From Microbacterium sp. MYb66 (GTDB lineage Bacteria > Actinomycetota > Actinomycetes > Actinomycetales > Microbacteriaceae), in the NCBI RefSeq assembly GCF_002979435.1, contig NZ_PCOV01000010.1, positions 45,018 to 109,017 of the forward strand: a DNA stretch of 64,000 nt, given 5' to 3'. Below are positions 34,831-43,114 of the stretch, piece after piece. The first letter of the stretch is position 1. Every line of letters begins with the position of its first letter. The translations under genes and the position numbers were made by a program. The notes below the pieces were generated by a model that searched no databases, had not been told where the DNA came from, and worked only from the letters and a program-made list of their open reading frames with translations.

Positions 34831-36230
34831 CCGGCGAGCGCGTGACCGAGGTCCCCCCGACCACCACGACCACGAAGGGCCTGCATCCGGGGCTGACGCG
34901 GCGTCAGATCTCGATGATGGGCCTCGGCGGCGCGATCGGTGCCGGCCTGTTCGTCGGGTCGGGGCAGGCGATCAGTATCGCGGGCCCCGCTGTCCTGGTC
35001 TCGTACCTGGTCGCGGGCGGCATCGTCGTGCTCGTGATGGCGATGCTCGCCGAGATGGTCGCCGCGCGGCCGAGCTCCGGTGCCTTCAGCTCGTATGCGC
35101 AGAAGGCGATGGGGCGCAGTGCCGGCAGCGCCGTCGGATGGCTCTACTGGATCCAGCTGGTCGTGGTGATCGCCGCCGAGGCCACCGGTGCGGGGGCGAT
35201 CACCGCCAACTGGACTCCGGGCATCCCCGCCTGGGTCTGGGTGCTGATCTTCGTCGTGGTGCTCACCGCGGTGAACCTGTTCGGCGTCCGCAACTACGGC
35301 CGCTTCGAGTTCTGGTTCGCGGCGATCAAGGTCGTGGCGATCATCGCGTTCCTCGTGGTCGGGGTGTGCGCGATCGTCGGGCTCATCCCCGGGGTCCCGG
35401 CGACCGGCATCGCGAACCTCGTCGACAACGGCGGCTTCGCCCCGAACGGTCTCACCGGCATCGCGGGAGCCCTCCTCATCGTCGTGTTCGCCTTCGGCGG
35501 CACCGAGGTCGTCGCGATCGCGGCCGCCGAGTCCGACGACCCGGCGCGCAACATCCGCCGGATCGTCCGCGAGGTGCTCGTGCGCATCCTCGTCTTCTAC
35601 GTCGGATCGATCTTCGTCATCGTCTCGGTGCTGCCCTGGAACGACCCCGCGGTCAAGGCCGGACCTTTCTCGGCCGTGCTGGAGACCCTGAACGTTCCGG
35701 GCGTCGGCCTCGTGATGGATCTCATCGTCATCATCGCGCTGCTTTCGGCCATGAACGCCAACATCTACGGCGCCTCCCGCATGGCGTACTCACTGGGGGA
35801 GCGCGGTCTCGCCCCTCTCGCTGCGACCCGCACGAGCCTGAAGGGCGTGCCGTTCGTCGCCGTGCTGGCGTCGGTCGCGTTCGGCTTCGTCACGGTGGGG
35901 CTCAACTGGGCGTTCCCCGACGTGGTCCTCCCCGCCCTCCTCAACGTGGTCGGTTCGACGCTGCTCGTGATCTGGACCGCGACCGCCGTCGCGCAGATCA
36001 TCCTCCGTCGTCGCGCGGATCGCACGGGTGAGCAGATGCCGATGCGGATGTGGGGGTTCCCGTGGCTCTCCTGGCTGTGCCTGCTGCTGCTGGCGGCCGT
36101 CATCGCGCTCGCCATGATCGATGAGGCCGCGCGCATCCAGCTGCTGCTGACCCTCGGCCTCACGGGCGTGCTGCTCCTCGTGGCACGTGCGACCCGGGGC
36201 ATGGCCCGTCCCGGCGTGATGCGGGAGTAG
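34827..36230 (+). CDS. Amino-acid permease, APC superfamily (GabP/AAT-like)
   Basis: This 467-residue transporter has twelve predicted helices and the family opening LTRRQISMMGLGGAIGAGLF, which forms the broken first helix that binds the substrate carboxylate and amine. AFGGTEVVAIAAAESDDP and NANIYGASRMAYSLGERG are standard AAT-family motifs. It imports an amino acid by proton symport, probably the substrate of the overlapping aminotransferase. Start and stop positions show coupling with both neighbours. Confidence 0.9.
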   Translation: MTGERVTEVPPTTTTTKGLHPGLTRRQISMMGLGGAIGAGLFVGSGQAISIAGPAVLVSYLVAGGIVVLVMAMLAEMVAARPSSGAFSSYAQKAMGRSAGSAVGWLYWIQLVVVIAAEATGAGAITANWTPGIPAWVWVLIFVVVLTAVNLFGVRNYGRFEFWFAAIKVVAIIAFLVVGVCAIVGLIPGVPATGIANLVDNGGFAPNGLTGIAGALLIVVFAFGGTEVVAIAAAESDDPARNIRRIVREVLVRILVFYVGSIFVIVSVLPWNDPAVKAGPFSAVLETLNVPGVGLVMDLIVIIALLSAMNANIYGASRMAYSLGERGLAPLAATRTSLKGVPFVAVLASVAFGFVTVGLNWAFPDVVLPALLNVVGSTLLVIWTATAVAQIILRRRADRTGEQMPMRMWGFPWLSWLCLLLLAAVIALAMIDEAARIQLLLTLGLTGVLLLVARATRGMARPGVMRE

Positions 36231-36233
36231 ACG

Positions 36234-36716
36234 ATGCGCATCGATCGCCTCGACGCCCAGCTGATCCGGCTGCTCACGGAGTCGCCCCAGCTGCCGATCC
36301 TGGAGGTCGCGCGGCGGCTCGGGATCGCCCGCGGCACCGCGACGAGCCGCCTCGCACGCCTGCACGAGGGCGGGGTGATCGAGGCGATCGTGCCGCGCAT
36401 CGACCCGGCCGGCTTCGGTTACGGCGTCGTCGCGTTCTGCCTGGTCGAGATCGACCAGAAGGTGGGGCACGACGACGTGGCGGCGGCCCTTGCGGATGCG
36501 GTCCCCGAGATCGTCGACATGCACACCGTCACCGGCGCCAGCGACATGCAGCTGCGGCTGGTGGCCCGGGATGCCACCCGGCTGCAGGAGGTGCTCGACC
36601 GCGTCGCGCTCGTGCCGGGGGTCGCGCGCACGGCCTCGTCGATCGCGATGCGCACGCACCTCTCCGGGCGCGTGCTGCCTCTGGTCGAGCACGTCGCGAC
36701 CGACGAGGTGCCGTAA
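36234..36716 (+). CDS. Lrp/AsnC family regulator of the amino-acid operon
   Basis: This 160-residue regulator has an N-terminal AsnC HTH (IDRLDAQLIRLLTE, LEVARRLGIARGTATSRLARL) and a C-terminal RAM ligand domain (VDMHTVTGASDMQLRLVARD, VPGVARTASSIAMRT). It begins 3 bases after the permease stop, so it is cotranscribed and probably senses the transported amino acid and acts on the repeat-rich region upstream of 33739. No separate promoter is visible. Confidence 0.9.
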   Translation: MRIDRLDAQLIRLLTESPQLPILEVARRLGIARGTATSRLARLHEGGVIEAIVPRIDPAGFGYGVVAFCLVEIDQKVGHDDVAAALADAVPEIVDMHTVTGASDMQLRLVARDATRLQEVLDRVALVPGVARTASSIAMRTHLSGRVLPLVEHVATDEVP

Positions 36717-36723
36717 GGGATCG

Positions 36724-36737
36724 CACCCGGTCGGGTG
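36724..36737. terminator. Short hairpin in the convergent gap, weak terminator candidate
   Basis: CACCC (36724-36728) and GGGTG (36733-36737) pair around GGTC in the 31-base gap between the Lrp gene and the convergent pmt gene. Five base pairs is marginal. Confidence 0.3.
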
Positions 36738-36747
36738 GGCCGCCCGG

Positions 36748-38301
36748 TCAGACCCAGCCGGGGAGCCAGTTGTGCAGCAGCCAGAACTCGTACGGCACGC
36801 TCATCCCGGTCCACAGCGGCAGGAAGAACGCCGACACCAGCACCACGAACGCGAGGAAGATCATCACGGTCCGCTCGCCGGACTGCCGTCGATAGAGCGG
36901 ATCCTCGCGCTTGCCCGCGATGATCCGCAGCGTCATCGCCAGTGCGAGCACCAGGAACGGCATCATCACGACCGTGTAGAACTGGAAGATCGTGCGCTCG
37001 GGGAACATCAGCCAGGGCAGGTAGGTGACCGCGAGACCCACGAGCGGGATGCTCAGCTCGGCGCCGATCGGCTGTCGCGTGATCCACCCGCGCACCAGCC
37101 GGTACAGCAGGTAGACGGCAGCCGCCACCCCGCCGTACCAGATGAGTGGATTGGGCACGGCGGAGATCACCGCGATGCAGTGGTCCGTGCCGCAGGGGCC
37201 GGGATCGGAGTCGACCCACACCGCCGTCGGGCGCAGCAGGAACGGCCACTCCCAGGCGGGGCTCGCGTAGGGGTGGCCGCGGCTCAGCCCGACATGGAAG
37301 CCCAGCATCGACTGGTGGTACTTCCAGAGGGCGACCAGCGGGTTCGCGTCGCTCTGGCGGTCGTAGCCCCCGGCGGTCACGAGCCAGCCCGTCCAGCTGA
37401 TCAGGTACACCGCGGCGGCCGGGAACACGAGCAGCACGAACGAGACCGGACCCTGGCGGAAGGCGGCGGCGGTCGGCCACAGCACGACTCCGGCGCGGCG
37501 CCGAGCCAGCGCATCCGTGACGACGACGTACAGGCCGAAGCCCGCGAGCACGTACAGCCCCGACCACTTCACGGCGGATGCCGCGCCCAGCGCGGCTCCT
37601 GCGGCGATCAGCCAAGGACGGCGCCAGAGCACCGGGCCCCAGAACGGATCGGGCGCTTCCGGGTCTCGCCGCTCGAGGAGCGGGATCGTCCGCTGCCGGT
37701 CGATCACCACGAACAGCACGCCCAGCAGGACGAAGAACGTCAGGATGCCGTCGAGCAGCGCGATGCGGCTCATCACGATGCTCAGGCCGTCGATCGCGAG
37801 CAGGGTTCCGGCCACCGTGGCGACGACGACGGAGCCGCTCAGACGCCGCGCGATCAGATACACCAGCAGCACGGAGCCCGTGCCGAGCAGCGCCGTCGCC
37901 AGGCGCCAGCCGCCGCTGTTGTCCGGCCCGCCGATCGCGATGCCCAGGGCGATGAGCCACTTGCCGAGCGGCGGGTGCACGATGAACGCGCCCTGCTCGG
38001 AGAGCGGCAGGTCCTGGAGCGTGAGGAACGCATCGTTGGCCTTCTCGCCCCAGGTGCCCTCGTACCCCAGGGTCCACAGCGACCAGGCGTCCTTGACGTA
38101 GTAGGTCTCGTCGAAGGCGAGCTGGTGCGGGTGCGCCACCCCGATCAGGCGCAGCACCGCGGCCAGGGCGGTGATCACGAGGGGGGCGAGCCAGCGGATC
38201 GCGCGTCCCCAGTCCGGCGCGCGGAGCACGCGATCCCGGAGTCGCCCGTAGCGCGTCAGCCGCTCCTCGGGAGGGGGAAGCAGGGGCACGGGCGCGGTCA
38301 C
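36748..38301 (-). CDS. pmt: Protein O-mannosyltransferase, GT39 (Pmt)
   Basis: This 517-residue membrane enzyme transfers mannose from polyprenyl-phosphate mannose to exported proteins. The acidic pair D64-E65 in HQLAFDETYYVKDAWSLW is the catalytic motif of the first external loop. About ten membrane helices follow, with HPPLGKWLIALGIAIGG and the WEWPFLLRPTAVW loop as in actinobacterial Pmt. It is divergent from rsmI, the same arrangement as Rv1002c-Rv1003 in mycobacteria. The GTG at 38301 follows TAGGCT by 6 nt. Confidence 0.93.
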   Translation of the reverse strand: MTAPVPLLPPPEERLTRYGRLRDRVLRAPDWGRAIRWLAPLVITALAAVLRLIGVAHPHQLAFDETYYVKDAWSLWTLGYEGTWGEKANDAFLTLQDLPLSEQGAFIVHPPLGKWLIALGIAIGGPDNSGGWRLATALLGTGSVLLVYLIARRLSGSVVVATVAGTLLAIDGLSIVMSRIALLDGILTFFVLLGVLFVVIDRQRTIPLLERRDPEAPDPFWGPVLWRRPWLIAAGAALGAASAVKWSGLYVLAGFGLYVVVTDALARRRAGVVLWPTAAAFRQGPVSFVLLVFPAAAVYLISWTGWLVTAGGYDRQSDANPLVALWKYHQSMLGFHVGLSRGHPYASPAWEWPFLLRPTAVWVDSDPGPCGTDHCIAVISAVPNPLIWYGGVAAAVYLLYRLVRGWITRQPIGAELSIPLVGLAVTYLPWLMFPERTIFQFYTVVMMPFLVLALAMTLRIIAGKREDPLYRRQSGERTVMIFLAFVVLVSAFFLPLWTGMSVPYEFWLLHNWLPGWV

Positions 38302-38307
38302 CGCTCC

Positions 38308-38313
38308 AGCCTA
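38308..38313 (-). promoter_or_regulatory. -10 hexamer TAGGCT, leaderless GTG start of pmt
   Basis: On the minus strand TAGGCT is followed by GGAGCG and the GTG at 38301, a 6-nt spacing. Confidence 0.5.
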
Positions 38314-38351
38314 GACAACGAGCCTTCAGCGGCGGCTGCATCCCGCGCGCC

Positions 38352-38357
38352 TAAGCT
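38352..38357 (+). promoter_or_regulatory. -10 hexamer TAAGCT, leaderless GTG start of rsmI
   Basis: TAAGCT ends 6 nt before the GTG at 38364. The pmt and rsmI promoters are packed into 62 bases. Confidence 0.5.
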
Positions 38358-38363
38358 GGGCGG

Positions 38364-39191
38364 GTGATCATCCTCGCCGCCACTCCGATCGGAAATCTCG
38401 GCGACGCGTCGCGGCGACTCGTGGAGGTGCTGGAGAACGCCGAGGTCGTCGTCGCGGAAGACACCCGCACCACGCAGCGCCTGCTCCAGGCGCTGCAGAT
38501 CACCAACCGGCCCCGCCTGATCGCGCTGCATGACCACAACGAGAAGCAGAAGGCCGCCGAACTGGCGACTCTCGCCGCCGAGACCGACATCGTCGTGATG
38601 AGCGACGCCGGGATGCCGACCGTGAGCGACCCCGGCTACGGTCTCGTCGCCGAGGCCGTGGCGCAGGGCGTCACCGTGACGGCGATCCCCGGCCCGAGCG
38701 CGGTGCTGATGGCCCTCGCGATCTCCGGCCTGCCCACCGACCGCTTCACATTCGAGGGCTTCCTGCCACGCAAGCCGGGGGAGCGGCGCTCGACGCTCCG
38801 CGCCCTCGCCGCGGAACCGCGCACCATGGTCTTCTTCGAGTCTCCTGCCCGCCTCGCGAGCGCGCTCGTCGATATGGGAACGGCTTTCGGCGACGATCGG
38901 CGGATCGCGGTATGCCGCGAGCTGACGAAGTTCTACGAGGAGGTGCGTCGGGGCACGGCATCCGAACTCGTCGCCTGGGCCGAGAACGGCGTCAAAGGCG
39001 AGATCGTGGTGGTCGTCGAGGGGGCGCCGCGCCGCGACGCCTCTCCGGAGGACGCCCTCACGCAGGTGCAGAAGCTCGTCGCCGACGGCATCCGCCTGAA
39101 GGACGCCGCCTCCGAGGTGGCCGCCCTCACCGGCCTCTCTTCTCGCGACCTCTACCAGGCCGCCCTCGCCGCCCGCTCCGGAGGAGCGTGA
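38364..39191 (+). CDS. rsmI: 16S rRNA (cytidine1402-2'-O)-methyltransferase RsmI
   Basis: This 275-residue tetrapyrrole-methylase-fold enzyme methylates C1402 in the decoding centre using S-adenosylmethionine. Diagnostic motifs are LAATPIGNLGDAS at the N-terminus, VAEDTRTTQRLL, MSDAGMPTVSDPG and IPGPSAVLMALAISGLP followed by FEGFLPRK. Length matches the family. It may share a transcript with the LacI gene 2 bases downstream, although the two functions are unrelated. Confidence 0.95.
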   Translation: MIILAATPIGNLGDASRRLVEVLENAEVVVAEDTRTTQRLLQALQITNRPRLIALHDHNEKQKAAELATLAAETDIVVMSDAGMPTVSDPGYGLVAEAVAQGVTVTAIPGPSAVLMALAISGLPTDRFTFEGFLPRKPGERRSTLRALAAEPRTMVFFESPARLASALVDMGTAFGDDRRIAVCRELTKFYEEVRRGTASELVAWAENGVKGEIVVVVEGAPRRDASPEDALTQVQKLVADGIRLKDAASEVAALTGLSSRDLYQAALAARSGGA

Positions 39192-39193
39192 CC

Positions 39194-40300
39194 GTGAGCA
39201 AGGCGGCGACCGTCTACGACGTGGCCGACCGGGCCGGTGTCTCGATCGCGACGGTGTCGCGCGTGCTGCGCTCGCCGGATGCCGTGCGCCCGGTCACCCG
39301 TGAGCGCGTGCTCGACGCGGTCGCGGCGCTCGGATACGTCCCCAGCGGCAGTGCCCGAGGGCTCGCCGAGCGGCGCACCGGCGTGCTCGGGCTGTACTTC
39401 CCCGGGTTCGACGCCGCGGAGGATGCTCCGCCGCTCGATGCGCTCTCCGCTGCGGGCGCCGATGCGCCCCCGTTCGCCATCGTCCGCGAGGAGGCGGACG
39501 AGGATGACGGGCACACCTCGATGCTGTTCCTCGACGAGGTGCTTCGCGGGGCCGAGCTGGAGGCGTGGAAGCAGGGCTTCGTGCTGATGGTCGGCGTCGG
39601 CCGAGATGATCCGGATCGCTCCACCGTGCGGGACATGGCCGGCCGGGTCGACGGGCTGATGGTCCTCGCACGCAGCGTGCCGGACGACGTGCTGGCGCGG
39701 CTGGCACGGCGCATTCCCGTCGTGGTGCTCTCCGGGCCGCCGCGTGGCGATCACTACGACCACGTGACGGTGAGCAACGCCGAGGCGATGGCGGAACTGA
39801 CGCGGCACATCCTCGCGCAGGTGGGGGATGGGCGACTCGCCTTCTTCGCCGGACCCGAAGACTCACCGGACGGGCTGCAGCGGTGGGAGGGGTTCGCGGC
39901 CGCCGTCGTGGCGGCGGGCCGCTCCACCGACGACGTGACGATTCTCCGGGGAGACTTCACGCGCGTCTCCGGTCGTCGCGCCGCCGACGAGCTTCTCCGG
40001 TCCGGTGTGCCGGCAGCCCTCATCTCGGCGAACGATCAGATGGCGCTCGGAGCGCTCGACGTGTTCCACGCCGCCGGCGTCCGGGTGCCTGCCGATGTGC
40101 TCGTCACCGGCTTCGACGGCATCGAGGCGGCGGCGCTCTCCCGGCCGCCGCTGACGACGATCCGCCAGCCGATGATCGATCTCGGTCGGGCGGCCGTGCA
40201 GGTGCTCGCGCGGCGCCTGGAGAGCGCGGACGCCGAGCCGGTGGTCGCGCGCCTGCCCCTGCAGATCCTGCTGCGCGAGAGCTCCCAGCGGCCGTCCTGA
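39194..40300 (+). CDS. LacI family transcriptional regulator
   Basis: This 368-residue repressor has a LacI HTH and hinge (TVYDVADRAGVSIATVSRVL, ALGYVPSGSARGLAE) and a periplasmic-binding-like effector domain (VPAALISANDQMALGALDVF, DVLVTGFDGIEAAALSRPPLTTI). I start at the GTG at 39194 because GGAGGAG lies 7 nt upstream; the GTG at 39188 is too close to that site. It precedes the beta-glucoside operon, and a LacI-type operator, TGTATGCGCTTACA, lies at 40352-40365, so it most likely controls that operon. Confidence 0.92.
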   Translation: MSKAATVYDVADRAGVSIATVSRVLRSPDAVRPVTRERVLDAVAALGYVPSGSARGLAERRTGVLGLYFPGFDAAEDAPPLDALSAAGADAPPFAIVREEADEDDGHTSMLFLDEVLRGAELEAWKQGFVLMVGVGRDDPDRSTVRDMAGRVDGLMVLARSVPDDVLARLARRIPVVVLSGPPRGDHYDHVTVSNAEAMAELTRHILAQVGDGRLAFFAGPEDSPDGLQRWEGFAAAVVAAGRSTDDVTILRGDFTRVSGRRAADELLRSGVPAALISANDQMALGALDVFHAAGVRVPADVLVTGFDGIEAAALSRPPLTTIRQPMIDLGRAAVQVLARRLESADAEPVVARLPLQILLRESSQRPS

Positions 40301-40330
40301 CCGGACCGAAACACGTCTCGAGGTCGCTGT

Positions 40331-40340
40331 CAAGGCCTTG
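40331..40340. promoter_or_regulatory. Perfect palindrome CAAGGCCTTG overlapping the -35
   Basis: This 10-base perfect palindrome covers the first three bases of the -35 hexamer and lies 11 bases from the LacI-type site. It may be a second regulator site or chance. Confidence 0.3.
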
Positions 40341-40367
40341 CCATCCCAAAATGTATGCGCTTACACT
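40338..40367 (+). promoter_or_regulatory. Promoter of the beta-glucoside operon
   Basis: A -35 TTGCCA (40338-40343) and a -10 TACACT (40362-40367) with 18-base spacing lie in the 187-base gap after the LacI gene. The transcript would have a leader of about 115 nt before the ATG at 40488. Confidence 0.5.
40352..40365. promoter_or_regulatory. LacI-family operator TGTATGCGCTTACA
   Basis: One mismatch from the symmetric TGTAAGCGCTTACA form with the central CpG that LacI/PurR-type proteins prefer. It overlaps the -10, where bound repressor would block initiation. Confidence 0.7.
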
Positions 40368-40401
40368 CGCGGAGGCGGCGTAGGCCGTGCGGGTGTCCCG
40401 A

Positions 40402-40417
40402 TGTTCCGGTGTTCCGG
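40402..40417 (+). repeat. Tandem octamer TGTTCCGG x2 in the operon leader
   Basis: Two adjacent exact copies of TGTTCCGG (40402-40409, 40410-40417) lie in the untranslated leader of the beta-glucoside operon, about 70 nt before the chosen start. Function is unknown. Confidence 0.4.
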
Positions 40418-40487
40418 GAGGGATGCCCTTCATGACAGAGACGACATGAGGTGGCAGATGTCAGGTGGCAGAACGCCGAGAGGGCGA

Positions 40488-42137
40488 ATGATGCGGCGCT
40501 GGCGCAGAGCGGCGATCGTGGGTCTGGCGGCAGCAGCGGTCGCATTGAGCGGCTGCAGCATCCAGATCACATCCCAACCCGATCCATCGATCGGCGCCGA
40601 CACGATGCTGATCAACGCCGACAAGGGCAATCCGTTCTTCACCAGGAACTTCAACCCGTATCTCACCAACACGCGCACCGCGTCGCGGTGGATCTACGAG
40701 CCGCTGATCCTGGTCAACCCGCTCGACGGCACGCTGAACCCCTGGCTCGCCTCGGAGTGGGAGCAGCCCGATGCCCGCACGATCGTGATGACGATCCGCG
40801 ACGACGTGCAGTGGAGCGACGGCGAGGATCTGACGCCGGACGACGTGGCCTTCACGTTCCAGCTGCTGAAGGACAACCCGTCCCTCGACATCAAGGGGGC
40901 CTGGCAGCACCTCGACCGCGTCGAGACCGACGGCGACGACGTCATCCTGCATCTCCAGACCGAGGACGCGCCTTCGCTGTCGATCCTCGGACTGACCATG
41001 ATCGTGCCCGAGCACCTCTGGTCCGATGTGAAGAACCCGGACACCTACCGGAACGAGACGCCGGTCGGCACCGGGCCGTTCGTGCTCGGCAACTACAACG
41101 ACCAGCAGTACTCGATGGACAAGAACCCCGACTACTGGCAGGCCGACTCGATCGAGATCGAGCACATCATCCTCCCCGCGACCAACTCGCAGCTCGACAC
41201 CGTCAGCCGCGGCTACGACTGGGCCTACGCGTTCATCTCGGATGTCGAGGGCACGTGGGGCGCGGCGAGCGAGCACAACGCGTGGTGGTTCCCGCCGGGC
41301 GGCGTGATCGCGCTGATGCCGAACCTCGAGGTCGCCCCCTTCGACGACGTGAACGTGCGGCGCGGCATCGCGCTCTCCCTCGATCGCGAGGAGATCGCCG
41401 AGACCGCCTCCGAGGGGTACATGAAGCCGGCCGGTCAGACCGGACTCATCCTCCCGAACCAGGAGGAGTACCTCGATCCGAGCATCCCCGACCAGGGCAT
41501 GATCACGCAGGACACGGACGCCGCGCTCGCGGAGTTCGAGAAGGCGGGATACACGCTGCAGGGCGATCAGCTCGTCGGACAGGACGGTGAGCAGCTCGAG
41601 TTCGCGCTCACCACCGCCAACGGCTTCGCGGACTGGACCCGGGCCGCGCAGACCGTGCGGAGCCAGCTCGCCGAGGTGGGCGTCAAGGTCACGCTCAAGC
41701 TCCCGCAGCCCGCGGGCTACCAGAGCGCGATCAGCAACGGCGACTTCGAGATGGCGATCGGCGGTATGGGCAACGGCGACGTCTACCAGGCCTTCAACAA
41801 CCTGCTCTCGAGTGAGTTCTACGTGCCGTCCGGTGAAACGACGGCCAACAACTTCGAGCGCTACCGGTCGGACGAGGCCGACGCGCTGCTGGGCGAGTAC
41901 CGCGAGACCGTCGACACGACCCGCCAGGCGGAGATCGTGAAGGAGCTGCAGGGCATCGTCTACGACGATCTGCCCGTGATCGGCCTTTACTACGGCGGCA
42001 TCTGGGGTCTGTTCAGCGACGCCAAGTTCACCGGCTGGCCGAGCGAGGAAGACCCGTACATGATCCCGCAGAACTACGATTCGGCGCCGCTGGGCATCTT
42101 CACGCGGCTCGAGCGAGTGAAGGAGGACGACAAGTGA
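40488..42137 (+). CDS. Oligopeptide/oligosaccharide-type ABC substrate-binding lipoprotein (SBP_bac_5)
   Basis: This 549-residue secreted lipoprotein has a twin-arginine-like basic start (MMRRWRR), hydrophobic core and lipobox ALSGC (C23). The body is a family 5 extracellular binding protein (RTASRWIYEPLILVNPLDG, DDVQWSDGEDLTPDDVAFTFQLL, ETPVGTGPFVLGNY). Family 5 binders usually carry peptides, but some bind beta-linked oligosaccharides such as cellobiose, which fits the GH1 gene in this operon. I chose the ATG at 40488, preceded by GAGAGGG; in-frame ATGs at 40446 and 40458 are possible. Confidence 0.9.
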   Translation: MMRRWRRAAIVGLAAAAVALSGCSIQITSQPDPSIGADTMLINADKGNPFFTRNFNPYLTNTRTASRWIYEPLILVNPLDGTLNPWLASEWEQPDARTIVMTIRDDVQWSDGEDLTPDDVAFTFQLLKDNPSLDIKGAWQHLDRVETDGDDVILHLQTEDAPSLSILGLTMIVPEHLWSDVKNPDTYRNETPVGTGPFVLGNYNDQQYSMDKNPDYWQADSIEIEHIILPATNSQLDTVSRGYDWAYAFISDVEGTWGAASEHNAWWFPPGGVIALMPNLEVAPFDDVNVRRGIALSLDREEIAETASEGYMKPAGQTGLILPNQEEYLDPSIPDQGMITQDTDAALAEFEKAGYTLQGDQLVGQDGEQLEFALTTANGFADWTRAAQTVRSQLAEVGVKVTLKLPQPAGYQSAISNGDFEMAIGGMGNGDVYQAFNNLLSSEFYVPSGETTANNFERYRSDEADALLGEYRETVDTTRQAEIVKELQGIVYDDLPVIGLYYGGIWGLFSDAKFTGWPSEEDPYMIPQNYDSAPLGIFTRLERVKEDDK

Positions 42138-43114
42138 AGTACGTGCTCCAGAAGTTCGGCCTGTTCGTGCTCACCCTGTGGGCCGCGGTCACCCTGAACT
42201 TCTTCCTCCCGCGGATGATGCCGGGGTCGCCGGCGGATGCCGCCATCGCCAAGCTCTCCCAGAACGGGCCGGTGTCCGACGCCACGCGCGCGGCCATCGA
42301 GGTCCAGCTCGGCGTGCCGACCGGCTCGCTGTGGGACCAGTACGTGACCTACCTCGGGCAGGTCGTCCGCCTCGACTTCGGCGTCTCGTACACCTTCTAT
42401 CCGCAGAGCGTGTCGAGCATGGTCTCGACCGCGCTGCCGTACACGATCGGGCTCGTCGGCATCGTGACGGTCCTCGCGTTCGTCATCGGCACGCTGATCG
42501 GTGTCGCGGCCGCCTGGCGCCGGGGCACGTGGCTCGACACCCTGCCGACGCTGACCGGCTCGTTCCTCAGCACGTTCCCCTACTTCTGGACCGCACTGCT
42601 GCTGCTGTTCTTCTTCGGCTACGTGCTGCACTGGTTCCCGACGACCGGTGCCTACTCCGCGACCACGACGCCCGGATTCACCTGGGAGTTCCTCGGAGAT
42701 CTGATCAGTCACGCGTTCCTCCCGGCTCTGACGATCCTCCTCACCTCTCTCGGCGGATGGATCATCGGGATGCGCAACGCCATGATCAACACGCTGGGCG
42801 AGGACTACATCACCTTCGGCGAGGCGAACGGCCTGCACGGTCGCACGATCGCCCTCCGCTATGCAGCACGCAACGCGATCCTGCCGAACCTCACCGGCTT
42901 CGGGCTCACGCTCGGCGGTGTCGTCGGCGGATCGATCCTCGTCGAGCAGGTCTTCGGCTATCCCGGTATCGGATATCTGCTGTTCAACGCCGTGATCGGG
43001 CAGGACTACCCGCTCATGCAGGCGCTCTTCCTGATGATCACCGTGAGCGTGCTCATCGCCAACTTCCTCGTTGACATCCTGTACGGGGTACTCGACCCAA
43101 GGACCCGCCGATGA
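42134..43114 (+). CDS. ABC importer permease 1 (DppB/OppB-like)
   Basis: This 326-residue inner-membrane permease has the DppB-type layout: an N-terminal helix, external loop with PGSPADAAIAKLS, five further helices and the cytoplasmic EAA motif GEANGLHGRTIALRYAARNAILPNLTG that docks the ATPase. It starts with GTG, whose TG is part of the previous stop (GTGA). It pairs with the next permease. Confidence 0.92.
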   Translation: MKYVLQKFGLFVLTLWAAVTLNFFLPRMMPGSPADAAIAKLSQNGPVSDATRAAIEVQLGVPTGSLWDQYVTYLGQVVRLDFGVSYTFYPQSVSSMVSTALPYTIGLVGIVTVLAFVIGTLIGVAAAWRRGTWLDTLPTLTGSFLSTFPYFWTALLLLFFFGYVLHWFPTTGAYSATTTPGFTWEFLGDLISHAFLPALTILLTSLGGWIIGMRNAMINTLGEDYITFGEANGLHGRTIALRYAARNAILPNLTGFGLTLGGVVGGSILVEQVFGYPGIGYLLFNAVIGQDYPLMQALFLMITVSVLIANFLVDILYGVLDPRTRR

